A stretch of 49,583 nucleotides of DNA from an uncultured Spirochaetaceae bacterium. GTDB lineage: Bacteria > Spirochaetota > Spirochaetia > Treponematales > Treponemataceae. Where the stretch lies: assembly GCA_902766125.1 (NCBI GenBank), contig CACXCG010000044.1:1-49583 (forward strand), in the 5' to 3' direction. The notes beneath the pieces are model-generated. The model worked only from the letters and a program-made list of their open reading frames with translations. It ran no database searches and was not told the DNA's origin. The stretch's first letter is position 1. Every line of letters begins with the position of its first letter. The translations under genes and the position numbers were made by a program. Positions 36,833-45,753 of the stretch are shown one piece after another.

Positions 36833-39800
36833 TTAGAACACATTGACATGCAGACCGAATGACAGCGTAAACAGAATCTTACGTGCTTCATCAGTTGCAA
36901 TATCAGACGGAATGAACCACAGCTGCGGTTCAACATAGAATGCCCATGTCTTAAAACACTTCATCTGCTTGAAAGACATGCGCGGGAATTCAAGCTGCAT
37001 AAGCAGAGCAGACAGAATCTGCGGTACCGGCTCTCCGGTTTCGTTATTCTTTGCACCTGTATCCGTAAAGAATGAGAAGTTAGCACCAACTGCAAGGGTT
37101 GCAGAAAGCCATTCCCAGTCACGTCCAAAGAACGTCATAAACGGCAGGTCAAGAATCTGTGCAATAATGCGCAATCCTACAACATTACCGCCAAAGCGCA
37201 GGTTAGAACGTTCAACCTGGAAGAAGTCACTTATGAAGTCACGCTGACCCTGAGTAAACTGTCCAAAGCTGAACTCAATCTTTACTGCGTTATCAAATGC
37301 AGTTAAACCTGCACCGACATTCCACAGTGTTGCACCCCAGAACGAAGCATCAAGGAACAGACCCTGAATAAAGCCAGGCATCTGGTATGCATTCTTGTCA
37401 CCGGGACGAAGCATGAGCGTTACGTTCTTAAGTGCAATATCATCAGAAGCAAGACCATGGAAGGCAAGTTCCTGATTATAGCGTCCGCCGATTCCCGGAG
37501 AAATAAGCGTAACAGACGGATTAGTGCGGTCTACCTGAACCAAGGCACGGGTAATTGCAACATCGCCACTCTGCATTTCTGCCTTAACCAGAAGGAAGTG
37601 ATAGCCGGGTGCAATGTCATAGCTTTCAACACGATACTGCCACTTACTCTTGTTCTCTTTAGAAGCAGGAACATACGTGCGTCCGTTATCCAGGCTGACC
37701 CACACGCGGGCAACAGTACTCTTTGCTCTAATCTGTTCTTTCTGGAACTTGGTTGCTTCCTTAGAGTTGAGCATTTCAATATCTTCAGGAGACAGAGAAT
37801 ATCCTGAGTCACCCTTCAGCATAGGACGATCAAAGGCAAAGTCACCATAGGTAAAGTTGTCCAGTGTAACCCACGGTCCGTACGGATTATACACAAACGT
37901 CTGAGTATTTGAAGTAATGTTCTTTCCGCTGCGGGTTGTGGTAACTACATAATAACTGTGTGTACCTGCAGTAAGTTCATAACTTGCACCGGGCAGTGTA
38001 GTAGTATTACCCTCTTCGTCAGTGTTTGTTATGTCTGCCTTCTTGTTCAGTGCACGTAGCTGGAACTTAAAGTAACCGCTGTCGGTAATGGCAACAGAAT
38101 CAATTGCATCTACGCGCTTACCGTCAATGTACAGCGTTGCAGTCTCAGGAACATCCTCTTCACTTTCGGTCTGACCGTAAATGTTAAAGGTTCCCTGTAC
38201 GTGTTCTCCGTTAAGCGGATACAGTAAGCGGGCTGTGGTAAGCTGTGCGCTCTTGTTAAGCTGAACGTTACGGCTTACGCGAGAGATGTTTCCTGCGCGG
38301 TCAACACCAGTCAGTTCGATGTTATAGAAACCGTTAGCAAGTTCGCTGATATCAACAACCTGTGTAATAATTTCTGACGGAGTAAGGTTGATTCTAGACA
38401 GACGGTTAGGAACAGTCCGTCCGGGATCAAGGCTGCGAACCGTAATGTACAGGTCAACCAGTTCAATGTTATCTGTTGTCTGTCCGCTGAAGAATACATT
38501 GCGTGTAGTGGTACTGTCGTCAAGCGGCAGATCCAGTGTCAGCGTAGGAGCGGTGTTATCAATGTTAATCATTGAAGAATACAGACCGGTAATGTCGTAG
38601 TTATCCCAAATCTTGATGAACACAACATGAGTTCCGTCCTGGATTGCACGTGTGTCAAAGGTGTAAGACCAGTTTGTAGTTCCGGTTGCATCGTTGAAGG
38701 TTGCACCGTTATCAAGAGAAATCTGAACTTTCTTGATGCCGTTACGGTCAGAAGCAACACCTCTCAGCGTTACCTGCTCGTGAACAGTCTTGTCAATTGA
38801 AGGTTCAGTCATGTTACCTTTAGGTTCTTCAAGAGAAACTCTGAACTTGCGGACTGTTGTCTGTCCGCGCACACCGTGAATATCTTCTGCATAAACGCTT
38901 ACTGAATGTTCGTTATCAGTCATTGCAGAGATAGGAATATCAATCTTATAACAGTTGCTGGGTTCGCTCAGTTTTTCCCATCTTCCGTTATCAAGGCGGA
39001 AGTAGATGGTACACGGACCGTCATCATCATAGATAACACCAGAGATAGTAAAGTCTTTTGTAATGACTTCATTTTCTGCAGGCAGGTGCACTTCTGAAAC
39101 AGGAAGGTCACTTTCGTTATCTACTTTGAAATCGTAAGAGTTAAGGGTTGTAGTATTTCCTGCACGGTCAGTAAAGCGGAATACCATGTTGTTATCCATA
39201 GGTCTGGTTGCCGTACCAATAAGCATGTTGGGCATAGAAGACTTCATGGTTACTGCAGCACCCGTTGCATCTTCTGCTACCGGTTCGTTCAGATTGAAGG
39301 TTTCTGCATAGCGTCCGTTTGCACTCTGATAGCGGATGGTATCGGTAATGCCGTTGTCTTTTACCAGGAATGCAATTTCTGTTTCGCCGTTGACTACTGC
39401 TTCAGGATCAGGAATGATAACCGTTACTTCGGGAGCAGTTGTATCTTTATGCACTACTGTGTTGTAGTACGAAACTTTACCGGTTACATCAGTTGCACGC
39501 AGCGTAAGCGGAATGTATCCGTCTTCAAAAGTTGAAAGCGGAACATCAACGCTAAAGCTTCCGCGAGAGACAGGAATGTTTTTCCAGGTTACAGAACTGT
39601 TTCCTTCTGAATCCAGTTTTCCGGTATCATCAGTCAGTGAGTATTCGAGCGACTGAACGCCGTTTCCGTCCGTTACGGTTCCGCGTACCGAAAGTGTGTT
39701 ACGCACAAAACTCATTGCAACAGGAGACTGCAGTGTTACCGCAGGACCTGAGCTGTCTACAATAATGTTGATTGCAGGAGCATTCCACGTACCGCCTTCT

Positions 39801-42800
39801 GCGTTACGGACACGAACAACAACTCCATTATACACACCGTCTGCACTTGCCGTCAGGCGGATAACATTCTTTTCCATTGCGACAGAAAGCCCCGCAGGTG
39901 AACCTACCAGACTTGCAGTCAGTTCCCCGGAGATAGTATTTACAAAGCCGCTCAAGACACCGCCGGTTGCAAGCACATAGCGTGAACGAGAGCTGTCGTA
40001 CTGAGAATCTTTTCCTGCAGCCCAGAAGATTTTTTCTCCGCTGTCACGAACTTCATGTCTGCGTACCACGATGATGTGTGCCTTAAGGTTAAAGGTACCG
40101 CCGGTTGCATCGGTAATGGTTGCATTAATGACGTTTGTACGTGCAGGTAAATCTCCGAACGGAATATCTGCTTCGTACACGTTACCGTCTACAGGGCGAA
40201 CAGTTGCAGTTCCAGAGGGGTTAGCGTTTCCACCTGCAAATGCCTCTCCGCTGATAGAATATTTTACAGAAGAAACTGCAGCTTCTGAAACAATACGGAT
40301 TGTTGCGCTGTGTCCGCCTTCTTTCTGATCCATTTCTATCTTCATGCCGCTTGTGTATGCTTTACCGTCAACGGTTGCAACACGGGCATCGATGTTACTT
40401 GGTTTGCTTACTGCAACAGACGCTGATGCAGGGCGATACTTCTTTGAGTCAGACGGAGCAATGCTGAACGACAGAGACTTCTGTGTTGTTGCAATTGAGT
40501 CGTAGGCAACGCGTGTAAACACTTTGTCTGCACTACCCTGGAATACACCGACAGCGTAGTAGTCTACACCCTTGAACCAGTATGCAGCAGGACCTGCCGG
40601 AGAAGGAATTGCGGTTTCGCCCTCAAGCAGTTCTGTGCGGGGTTCTGCAATTTTTCTTACGGGAACAGCCTGTGCCACCTGATTTCCCGAACTGTTAGAT
40701 GCAATAAATTCAATTACAGACATACCGTCTGCAAAATCAGATGCACTGAAGTTTACGCTGAATGAGTTACCGCGTCCCAGTGTTACTGAACGTGCAGCAG
40801 ACATTTCGGGTACGGGCATTGCTTTAGAACCAGTAACAATACCGTTGTTAACCGTTGCCTGTGCAGAAATAATGCGATAGCGCAGAGTTGCAGCCGATTC
40901 GCTTGAAATGCTTCCTGTTACGCGGAAAGAATTAGTCTGAGTTACATCAACTGCAGTTCCTGCGTCAACATCCCACAGAGCGTTTGAATCAATAGTAAGT
41001 TTTGGTGCTGCTTCAGCTGAACGGAAGTATACCGGCTTAGAATTATATACTGCCCCGCTGGTTGTCGTAACACGAATGCGTACTTCGCCAGAACCGCCGC
41101 TACCGGGAACAAGCACAATTGAGTTACCGTCAAGACGGGCACTTGCAGCACGGGTTGCAGGTACAATTTCAACAGTACGGGGTGTTCCGCCTACAAAATA
41201 TCCTGATGCGGGTTTGTCTGCAGAAACAATGATTGCTCCGTCTTCTGCAACTGTAGAATCATCAAAATACACACCGGGTGTTTCTGTATGAGGAAGGGTC
41301 AGGTCCATTACGTTAACCAGTGCATTGTGTACTGTCGTGCGTCCAAAGATATCGGTTGCACTGATTGCAATGCGTACTGCGCCCCAGACAGCATCTGCAC
41401 CAGAAAGCGGAACAGATACGGTATAGGTTTTTTCTCCGCCCTTGAGTTTTATTTCTTCCTGTTTAACGCCAGTACCGCCGGCATTAACCGTATATGACAG
41501 TTCTTTAAGTCCGCTGGTAGAAGCAACGTTTACCGTATACGACGGAGATGTTTCAGGATTAACGCTCATACCGTCAGTAAAGTCTGCACCGCCTGCTTTA
41601 GCGCCACTGAATGTCGGAGCAACACCTTTTGCATCAAATGTAGTTGTTACGGCATTACCCTTAACGCCATGCTTATCTATTGCGTACACAGTAACCGAGT
41701 GTTTTCCGTAAGACAATTCTCCGGCTATGGGAGCGTAGAATACACCTTCGCAGTCGAGTGTCTGTTCTGCACCGCTGTCGAGCTTATATACAACCTTTGA
41801 GACACCATCATCATCCGTAACAATACCGCGCACATACAGAAGGCCGTCTTCACCTTCTACTGCACCACCGTTAACCGGATAATTGATTTTTACAACAGGT
41901 TTGTCAGCTTCCTGATCAAGTCTGAATGACTGTTTAACCGTAACCGTATTGCCCATCGTGTCAACAGCAGTAACGACAAATTCTTTTACGCTTGACATGC
42001 CGATGGTATTGATTTCTTTTGAGAAGTAGGGGTTACCTGCAATCAGTTCAAACTCGCCGCTTTCGCTTCCCCACTGCCATGAAAGGCTTTCGAGACCAAT
42101 CGTATCTTTTGCATAACCGGCAACCGTAAAGATTCCGTTTACTTTTTCATCTCTTGCGGGACTTACAATGCGGACATCCGGTTTAGTGTTGTCAACAAAA
42201 TACAGGAATGTAAATTCACCGACACTGCCGGCTTTATCTACTGCACGGAACATACAGGTTGCAGCTCCGTCTTCCTGAGATTTTGTATCTACCGGAATTG
42301 AGAACTCATATAATTCAGTACAACCGTTTTCATCGGGTTCCTTAAGTTTTGTTATCTTAAGTTTTGCATCTGAGTAAGAAAGACCGCGGTCAGTACTGTA
42401 TGAAAGTTTTTCTATACCGTTACCGTCCATGACAGAACCTTCGAGCGTAATTTTTCCGCTTACCAGAGTACCCATGTCCAGAGAGGTAACTACAATTTCC
42501 GGTGCGTGACGGTCAAGTTGCCAGGTTACCACTTCATGATTACCGTTCAGTCCGTTAATATCAGTTCCCCACACTTCAATCGTATGAGGACCTTCAAGAA
42601 GATTTGTCGTGTCAACAAAATAAGACCAGAATTCTTTTCCTGATGCACGAAGAATATTTTCTTCATCGCCGTCAAGAATAAGACTTACGTATGCAACGGC
42701 ATCATCATCAGAACAGGTACCAACAATGTTAAGGTGACCGGGAACACGCAGATTGGGTGCAGGGTTAGTAATTCCGATTATGGGAAGATCGGATGCAGGA

Positions 42801-43024
42801 TCAAGCCAGATGTTAAACGGTCCAGCTTCTGCAACATTGCCTGCCTTGTCTTCTGCAGTAACGAGAATATTCCACTTTCCGTTTTTCTTCGTATTAATGT
42901 CAAAGGATTCGTCCCAGCTGTTGACATCGCCCAGTTCCTTCTTTTCTATATCTTTGGAACCCATAGCGAATGCCGCAACACACACGAGAGACATTAAGAT
43001 TGACACAAATGCTTTTTTTCCCAT
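36833..43024 (-). CDS. Ig-like repeat protein with C-terminal beta-barrel-like domain, 2063 residues (first gene of the giant operon)
   Basis: The signal peptide MGKKAFVSILMSLVCVAAFA has no lipobox cysteine. Ig-like domains run from about residue 30 to 1880, marked by linkers DPASDLP, DRHAPEI, DNTKPDV, DQEADKP, DSSGPAV, DTTAPEV, DNESDLP, DNTAPTL and DRTNPSV, and by strands such as VQISLDNGATF and VWVSLDNGRTY. From about residue 1885 the composition changes to alternating hydrophobic and aromatic strands (DASFWGATLWNVGAGL, VKIEFSFGQF, LSATLAVGANFSFF, FYVEPQLWFI) and the chain ends LSFGLHVNVF with a terminal Phe, typical of outer-membrane beta-barrels. I infer an outer-membrane anchor carrying an Ig stalk. 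The start is MGKKAF (43022-43024) with AGAAGG upstream; a start nine codons earlier would lack this spacing and precede the signal peptide. Confidence 0.82.
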   Translation of the reverse strand: MGKKAFVSILMSLVCVAAFAMGSKDIEKKELGDVNSWDESFDINTKKNGKWNILVTAEDKAGNVAEAGPFNIWLDPASDLPIIGITNPAPNLRVPGHLNIVGTCSDDDAVAYVSLILDGDEENILRASGKEFWSYFVDTTNLLEGPHTIEVWGTDINGLNGNHEVVTWQLDRHAPEIVVTSLDMGTLVSGKITLEGSVMDGNGIEKLSYSTDRGLSYSDAKLKITKLKEPDENGCTELYEFSIPVDTKSQEDGAATCMFRAVDKAGSVGEFTFLYFVDNTKPDVRIVSPARDEKVNGIFTVAGYAKDTIGLESLSWQWGSESGEFELIAGNPYFSKEINTIGMSSVKEFVVTAVDTMGNTVTVKQSFRLDQEADKPVVKINYPVNGGAVEGEDGLLYVRGIVTDDDGVSKVVYKLDSGAEQTLDCEGVFYAPIAGELSYGKHSVTVYAIDKHGVKGNAVTTTFDAKGVAPTFSGAKAGGADFTDGMSVNPETSPSYTVNVASTSGLKELSYTVNAGGTGVKQEEIKLKGGEKTYTVSVPLSGADAVWGAVRIAISATDIFGRTTVHNALVNVMDLTLPHTETPGVYFDDSTVAEDGAIIVSADKPASGYFVGGTPRTVEIVPATRAASARLDGNSIVLVPGSGGSGEVRIRVTTTSGAVYNSKPVYFRSAEAAPKLTIDSNALWDVDAGTAVDVTQTNSFRVTGSISSESAATLRYRIISAQATVNNGIVTGSKAMPVPEMSAARSVTLGRGNSFSVNFSASDFADGMSVIEFIASNSSGNQVAQAVPVRKIAEPRTELLEGETAIPSPAGPAAYWFKGVDYYAVGVFQGSADKVFTRVAYDSIATTQKSLSFSIAPSDSKKYRPASASVAVSKPSNIDARVATVDGKAYTSGMKIEMDQKEGGHSATIRIVSEAAVSSVKYSISGEAFAGGNANPSGTATVRPVDGNVYEADIPFGDLPARTNVINATITDATGGTFNLKAHIIVVRRHEVRDSGEKIFWAAGKDSQYDSSRSRYVLATGGVLSGFVNTISGELTASLVGSPAGLSVAMEKNVIRLTASADGVYNGVVVRVRNAEGGTWNAPAINIIVDSSGPAVTLQSPVAMSFVRNTLSVRGTVTDGNGVQSLEYSLTDDTGKLDSEGNSSVTWKNIPVSRGSFSVDVPLSTFEDGYIPLTLRATDVTGKVSYYNTVVHKDTTAPEVTVIIPDPEAVVNGETEIAFLVKDNGITDTIRYQSANGRYAETFNLNEPVAEDATGAAVTMKSSMPNMLIGTATRPMDNNMVFRFTDRAGNTTTLNSYDFKVDNESDLPVSEVHLPAENEVITKDFTISGVIYDDDGPCTIYFRLDNGRWEKLSEPSNCYKIDIPISAMTDNEHSVSVYAEDIHGVRGQTTVRKFRVSLEEPKGNMTEPSIDKTVHEQVTLRGVASDRNGIKKVQISLDNGATFNDATGTTNWSYTFDTRAIQDGTHVVFIKIWDNYDITGLYSSMINIDNTAPTLTLDLPLDDSTTTRNVFFSGQTTDNIELVDLYITVRSLDPGRTVPNRLSRINLTPSEIITQVVDISELANGFYNIELTGVDRAGNISRVSRNVQLNKSAQLTTARLLYPLNGEHVQGTFNIYGQTESEEDVPETATLYIDGKRVDAIDSVAITDSGYFKFQLRALNKKADITNTDEEGNTTTLPGASYELTAGTHSYYVVTTTRSGKNITSNTQTFVYNPYGPWVTLDNFTYGDFAFDRPMLKGDSGYSLSPEDIEMLNSKEATKFQKEQIRAKSTVARVWVSLDNGRTYVPASKENKSKWQYRVESYDIAPGYHFLLVKAEMQSGDVAITRALVQVDRTNPSVTLISPGIGGRYNQELAFHGLASDDIALKNVTLMLRPGDKNAYQMPGFIQGLFLDASFWGATLWNVGAGLTAFDNAVKIEFSFGQFTQGQRDFISDFFQVERSNLRFGGNVVGLRIIAQILDLPFMTFFGRDWEWLSATLAVGANFSFFTDTGAKNNETGEPVPQILSALLMQLEFPRMSFKQMKCFKTWAFYVEPQLWFIPSDIATDEARKILFTLSFGLHVNVF

Positions 43025-43086
43025 AACTATGCACCTTCTTTTTCTAGCCAAACTCTACCCCATCTTACATGATGCTCCTATAGTAA

Positions 43087-43115
43087 AGTTTAAGCGTAAA
43101 AATCTAATTTGTCAA
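43087..43115 (-). promoter_or_regulatory. Promoter of the giant surface-protein operon
   Basis: On the minus strand, consensus -35 TTGACA (43110-43115), a 17-bp spacer and -10 TAAACT (43087-43092). The leader to the ATG is about 55 nt and contains AGAAGG as Shine-Dalgarno. It also contains AGGAG-CATC-ATG-TAA (43065-43079), a start codon followed directly by a stop. It is the closest match to the sigma-70 consensus in the window. Confidence 0.75.
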
Positions 43116-43243
43116 ATAAACACCTTGTTTTATGCTTATATAATTTAAGATTCGTTCAACAAAACCTATATACAAACAATAAGGGCATTCAGTCTTATAT
43201 CGGCACAGTTCACGGTATTCCATACTGATTTTCGGGAAAACCT

Positions 43244-43273
43244 TTGTAAAACTGGCAAATTCCGTGCTATACT
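43244..43273 (+). promoter_or_regulatory. Promoter of the sirtuin gene, leaderless type
   Basis: -35 TTGTAA (43244-43249), an 18-bp spacer and an extended -10 TGCTATACT (-10 at 43268-43273), then 6 bp to the ATG. No Shine-Dalgarno site. Divergent from the giant operon promoter; I see no gene in the 255 bp between the two start codons. Confidence 0.65.
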
Positions 43274-43279
43274 TACCGC

Positions 43280-44029
43280 ATGGAACAGACAAATCTTTCA
43301 GAACAGATAGCTCAATTACAGCAATTAGTGGACAAGAGTAAACGCATTGTCTTTTTTGGAGGCGCCGGCGTTTCAACAGAAAGCGGTATTCCTGACTTCA
43401 GGAGTGTAGACGGTCTGTATCACCAGAAATGGGATTATCCCCCGGAGCAGATTCTGAGTGCAAGCTTTTTTGCAGCAAAACCTGATGAATTTTACCGATT
43501 CTACCGCGAAAAAATCCTTATAAGCGGCATAAAACCCAACAAAGCACACTTAAAACTGGCAGAAATGGAGCAAAAAGGTAAGCTTTCTGCAGTCATAACC
43601 CAGAATATTGACGGTCTGCATCAGGCAGCAGGAAGCAAAAACGTACTGGAACTGCACGGAAGCGTACTGCGTAACCACTGCCGTAAGTGCGGCACCTTTT
43701 ACGATGCTGATTATGTCATGGGCCATAAAGACGAAAAAGGCATTCCCCTGTGCGAAAAATGTCAGGGCATCATTAAACCCGATGTTGTTTTGTATGAAGA
43801 AGCCTTAGATGATACAGTAATTGAAAAAACACTGGAAGAATTGCGCTGTGCAGATCTTTTGATTATTGGCGGAACTTCCCTTACGGTATACCCTGCAGCA
43901 GGATTTGTACGCGCTTACACCGGAGAGCATCTGGTGCTTATAAACCGTGATCCTACGCAGAGCGACAGCATTGCCGATTTAGTCATTCACGAAAGCATAG
44001 GAACGGTACTGGGTTCTATTACTCTTTAA
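43280..44029 (+). CDS. Sirtuin, NAD-dependent protein deacylase
   Basis: A 249-residue sirtuin that removes acyl groups from lysines with consumption of NAD. The NAD-binding Rossmann motif GAGVSTESGIPDFRS is at about residues 29-43. The catalytic pair of motifs TQNIDGLH and LELHGS follows, with the active-site histidine in the latter. A zinc ribbon is given by CRKC and CEKC, then GGTSLTVYPAAGF and INRDPT for the adenine end. The usual V(V/F)FGE after the zinc ribbon reads VVLYEE. I see no Tyr-Arg pair diagnostic of a desuccinylase, so deacetylase is the default. The gene is probably monocistronic and overlaps the convergent helical-protein gene by 11 bp. Confidence 0.93.
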   Translation: MEQTNLSEQIAQLQQLVDKSKRIVFFGGAGVSTESGIPDFRSVDGLYHQKWDYPPEQILSASFFAAKPDEFYRFYREKILISGIKPNKAHLKLAEMEQKGKLSAVITQNIDGLHQAAGSKNVLELHGSVLRNHCRKCGTFYDADYVMGHKDEKGIPLCEKCQGIIKPDVVLYEEALDDTVIEKTLEELRCADLLIIGGTSLTVYPAAGFVRAYTGEHLVLINRDPTQSDSIADLVIHESIGTVLGSITL

Positions 44030-44405
44030 AGTGCGAGCGCTGTGTTACCAGAGTTGCCAGTGCAGACAGCTGTTTTTTAAACTCCTGCACATCTCCGCCG
44101 GCAAGCACACTGTCGCACGCCGAACTGCATGCGGTTATGGCACCCAGAATATTCTGTTCGCACTTAGCGGCTGCAATTTCATTCTGCGGAATAAAAGCCT
44201 GTGCCTGAGCCATAAGAGAAGCAACCGACTGCTTTGACTCATTGAACGAATCATTAAGTGTTGAAACTTTCTGTGACAGAACTGACAGTGCATTCGTTAT
44301 ATTCTGAACCGCTTCTACTGCCAGCTGCATATTTTTTTTATCATCTTCTTTTGAAAACAGGCGGGCAAAAAATCCTTTTATTCCTGTCTGCTTTGTTAAT
44401 GCCAT
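44019..44405 (-). CDS. Small helical protein of unknown function
   Basis: A 128-residue, largely alpha-helical protein, not recognised. The N-terminus MALTKQTGIKGFFARLFSK is amphipathic and basic and could touch a membrane. Residues about 25-80 have heptad-like spacing (NMQLAVEAVQNITNALSVLSQ, then KVSTLNDSFNESKQSVASLM), suggesting a coiled coil. Three cysteines lie in a short C-terminal stretch (CEQN...CSSACDSV). The start at 44403-44405 is chosen because GGGAG lies 6 nt upstream; longer readings to 44465 lack such a site and run through the upstream promoter region. It overlaps the sirtuin stop by 11 bp and diverges from the ABC ATPase gene. Confidence 0.75.
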   Translation of the reverse strand: MALTKQTGIKGFFARLFSKEDDKKNMQLAVEAVQNITNALSVLSQKVSTLNDSFNESKQSVASLMAQAQAFIPQNEIAAAKCEQNILGAITACSSACDSVLAGGDVQEFKKQLSALATLVTQRSHFKE

Positions 44406-44448
44406 CGTTGACTCCCACCTCTCTTCCGTTTGTTGCATTGTAGCATAT

Positions 44449-44477
44449 TTGCACAAACTCTGCAAATGCTGTATGCT
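44449..44477 (+). promoter_or_regulatory. Promoter of the ABC ATPase gene, leaderless type
   Basis: -35 TTGCAC (44449-44454), a 17-bp spacer and -10 TATGCT (44472-44477), followed by 6 bp to the ATG at 44484. No Shine-Dalgarno site. Confidence 0.65.
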
Positions 44478-44483
44478 TTGATT

Positions 44484-45305
44484 ATGGATTGCATCACGTT
44501 TGAAAATGTTTCTTTTACTTACCCCGAATCAGAGACAAAGACTCCTGTGTTTTCACATTTTAGCGGAACTATTCCCGCAGGCTTTACCAGTTTGATTGGA
44601 CCCAACGGAACAGGAAAGACTACGTTTATGATGCTGGCATCCGGACGGCTTGTTCCACAGGAAGGCTGCTGCATGCTGTTTGGAAAAAATCCTGCACTGC
44701 TTGCAGAAGAACAGAAAAACTTACTGGCGTCGGTCATCTATCAGAACATGGAATTTGAATCAACACAAAAAGTAGAAGAACTGCTTTCTTACGTCTATGC
44801 AAACGGCGCTTACAAGGGAAATGCAAAATCAATCCGCTCATCGCAGGATTTATTCAGCGAAGTGCTTGATGTGTTTGAAATAAAAAATGTATTGGGACAC
44901 GGACTTACGCAATTGAGCAAGGGTGAAATTCAGCGTGTACTTCTGGCATTCAGCATTTTGTATGGAAGTGCAAGTCTATTTATGGACGAACCGCTTTTTG
45001 CAATGGAACCAAAGCAGAAAAAATCTTCTCTTGCCTATCTTCGTGAATTCAGTGAAGCAACAAAAACTCCGGTTTACATTTCCATGCACGAACTGGAACT
45101 GACACGCGAATTTGCTAACCAGGTGCTTTTATTCTATCCTAACCGCGACATGGATTTGGGAACTGTTGAAGAAGTAATGACAAACGAAGCATTGGAAAAA
45201 GCATACGGTGTTCCTGCGACCATGCTGTCTCATTCCGAATCAATGACCCGTGAAGAATTACAGCAGACCGCAGAAGCAATTCTTACCGTACAGCGAAACG
45301 CATAA
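44484..45305 (+). CDS. Stand-alone ABC transporter-type ATP-binding protein
   Basis: A 273-residue ATPase subunit. Walker A is GPNGTGKTT near residue 40, the Q-loop is in VIYQNMEF, the signature is LSKGEIQRV, Walker B is SLFMDEPLF and the switch histidine is in ISMHELE. The second signature residue is K (LSKGE) where SG is usual, a mild deviation. No permease or binding-protein gene adjoins it, so substrate and direction are unknown; it may serve a membrane partner encoded elsewhere. I start the protein at MDCITFENVSF because the promoter ends 6 bp upstream; a start 18 codons earlier would lie in the -35 region. Its stop is 4 nt from the convergent gene's stop. Confidence 0.88.
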   Translation: MDCITFENVSFTYPESETKTPVFSHFSGTIPAGFTSLIGPNGTGKTTFMMLASGRLVPQEGCCMLFGKNPALLAEEQKNLLASVIYQNMEFESTQKVEELLSYVYANGAYKGNAKSIRSSQDLFSEVLDVFEIKNVLGHGLTQLSKGEIQRVLLAFSILYGSASLFMDEPLFAMEPKQKKSSLAYLREFSEATKTPVYISMHELELTREFANQVLLFYPNRDMDLGTVEEVMTNEALEKAYGVPATMLSHSESMTREELQQTAEAILTVQRNA

Positions 45306-45309
45306 GCTA

Positions 45310-45741
45310 CTATTCTTTTCTGATGACGGCAAAACATTTTTTACCGTCTGCATACCATCCGTGAAGCGTCACTTTCTTACCAGAGAGCGGAACAAAGTCT
45401 TCTGCTGTTAATTCTGATACACCGTCTACAAATACAAGCCGCAGTTTTGAAAACAGACCGGTAGAAACATATACGACCTGCTCTGAACCCTCAGCAGAAA
45501 TTTTTACCGTACCTTTTACAGTAACCGTTTCTTTTTCGCCAATTATCTGTGTTGTGTCTCCCACCATGTCAGGAGTAATTTCAGGAGCATCAAACGGTAA
45601 GTTTGCAACACCGCTTCCACCGCCTTCGCCATAGTGAGGACGGCCGAAAGGATCATCGGTAATGGTTACATCTTTTTTTCCGCTTGCAAAAACTGCAAGG
45701 GCACTGCACAGTACAGCTGTTATCATAATACTCTTTTTCAT
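45310..45741 (-). CDS. Small exported protein of unknown function
   Basis: 143 residues with a signal peptide (MKKSIMITAVLCSALAVFA followed by SGKKD), probably cleaved to a periplasmic protein; there is no lipobox cysteine. The mature part is rich in beta-strand-like segments (ETVTVKGTVKISAEG, EQVVYVSTG, LRLVFVDGV, KKVTLHGWYADGKKCFAVIRK), reminiscent of a small OB-fold, but I do not recognise the family. TAAGGAG precedes the ATG; the gene begins 12 nt after the M29 stop and is the last gene of a three-gene operon. Confidence 0.75.
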   Translation of the reverse strand: MKKSIMITAVLCSALAVFASGKKDVTITDDPFGRPHYGEGGGSGVANLPFDAPEITPDMVGDTTQIIGEKETVTVKGTVKISAEGSEQVVYVSTGLFSKLRLVFVDGVSELTAEDFVPLSGKKVTLHGWYADGKKCFAVIRKE

Positions 45742-45753
45742 TCACACATCTCC

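Noticed and set aside
16908..43024. Phase-variable homopolymer tracts controlling the giant genes
   Set aside because: The longest run near a start is seven A after the first giant ATG; no long G or C tract or short tandem repeat is visible.
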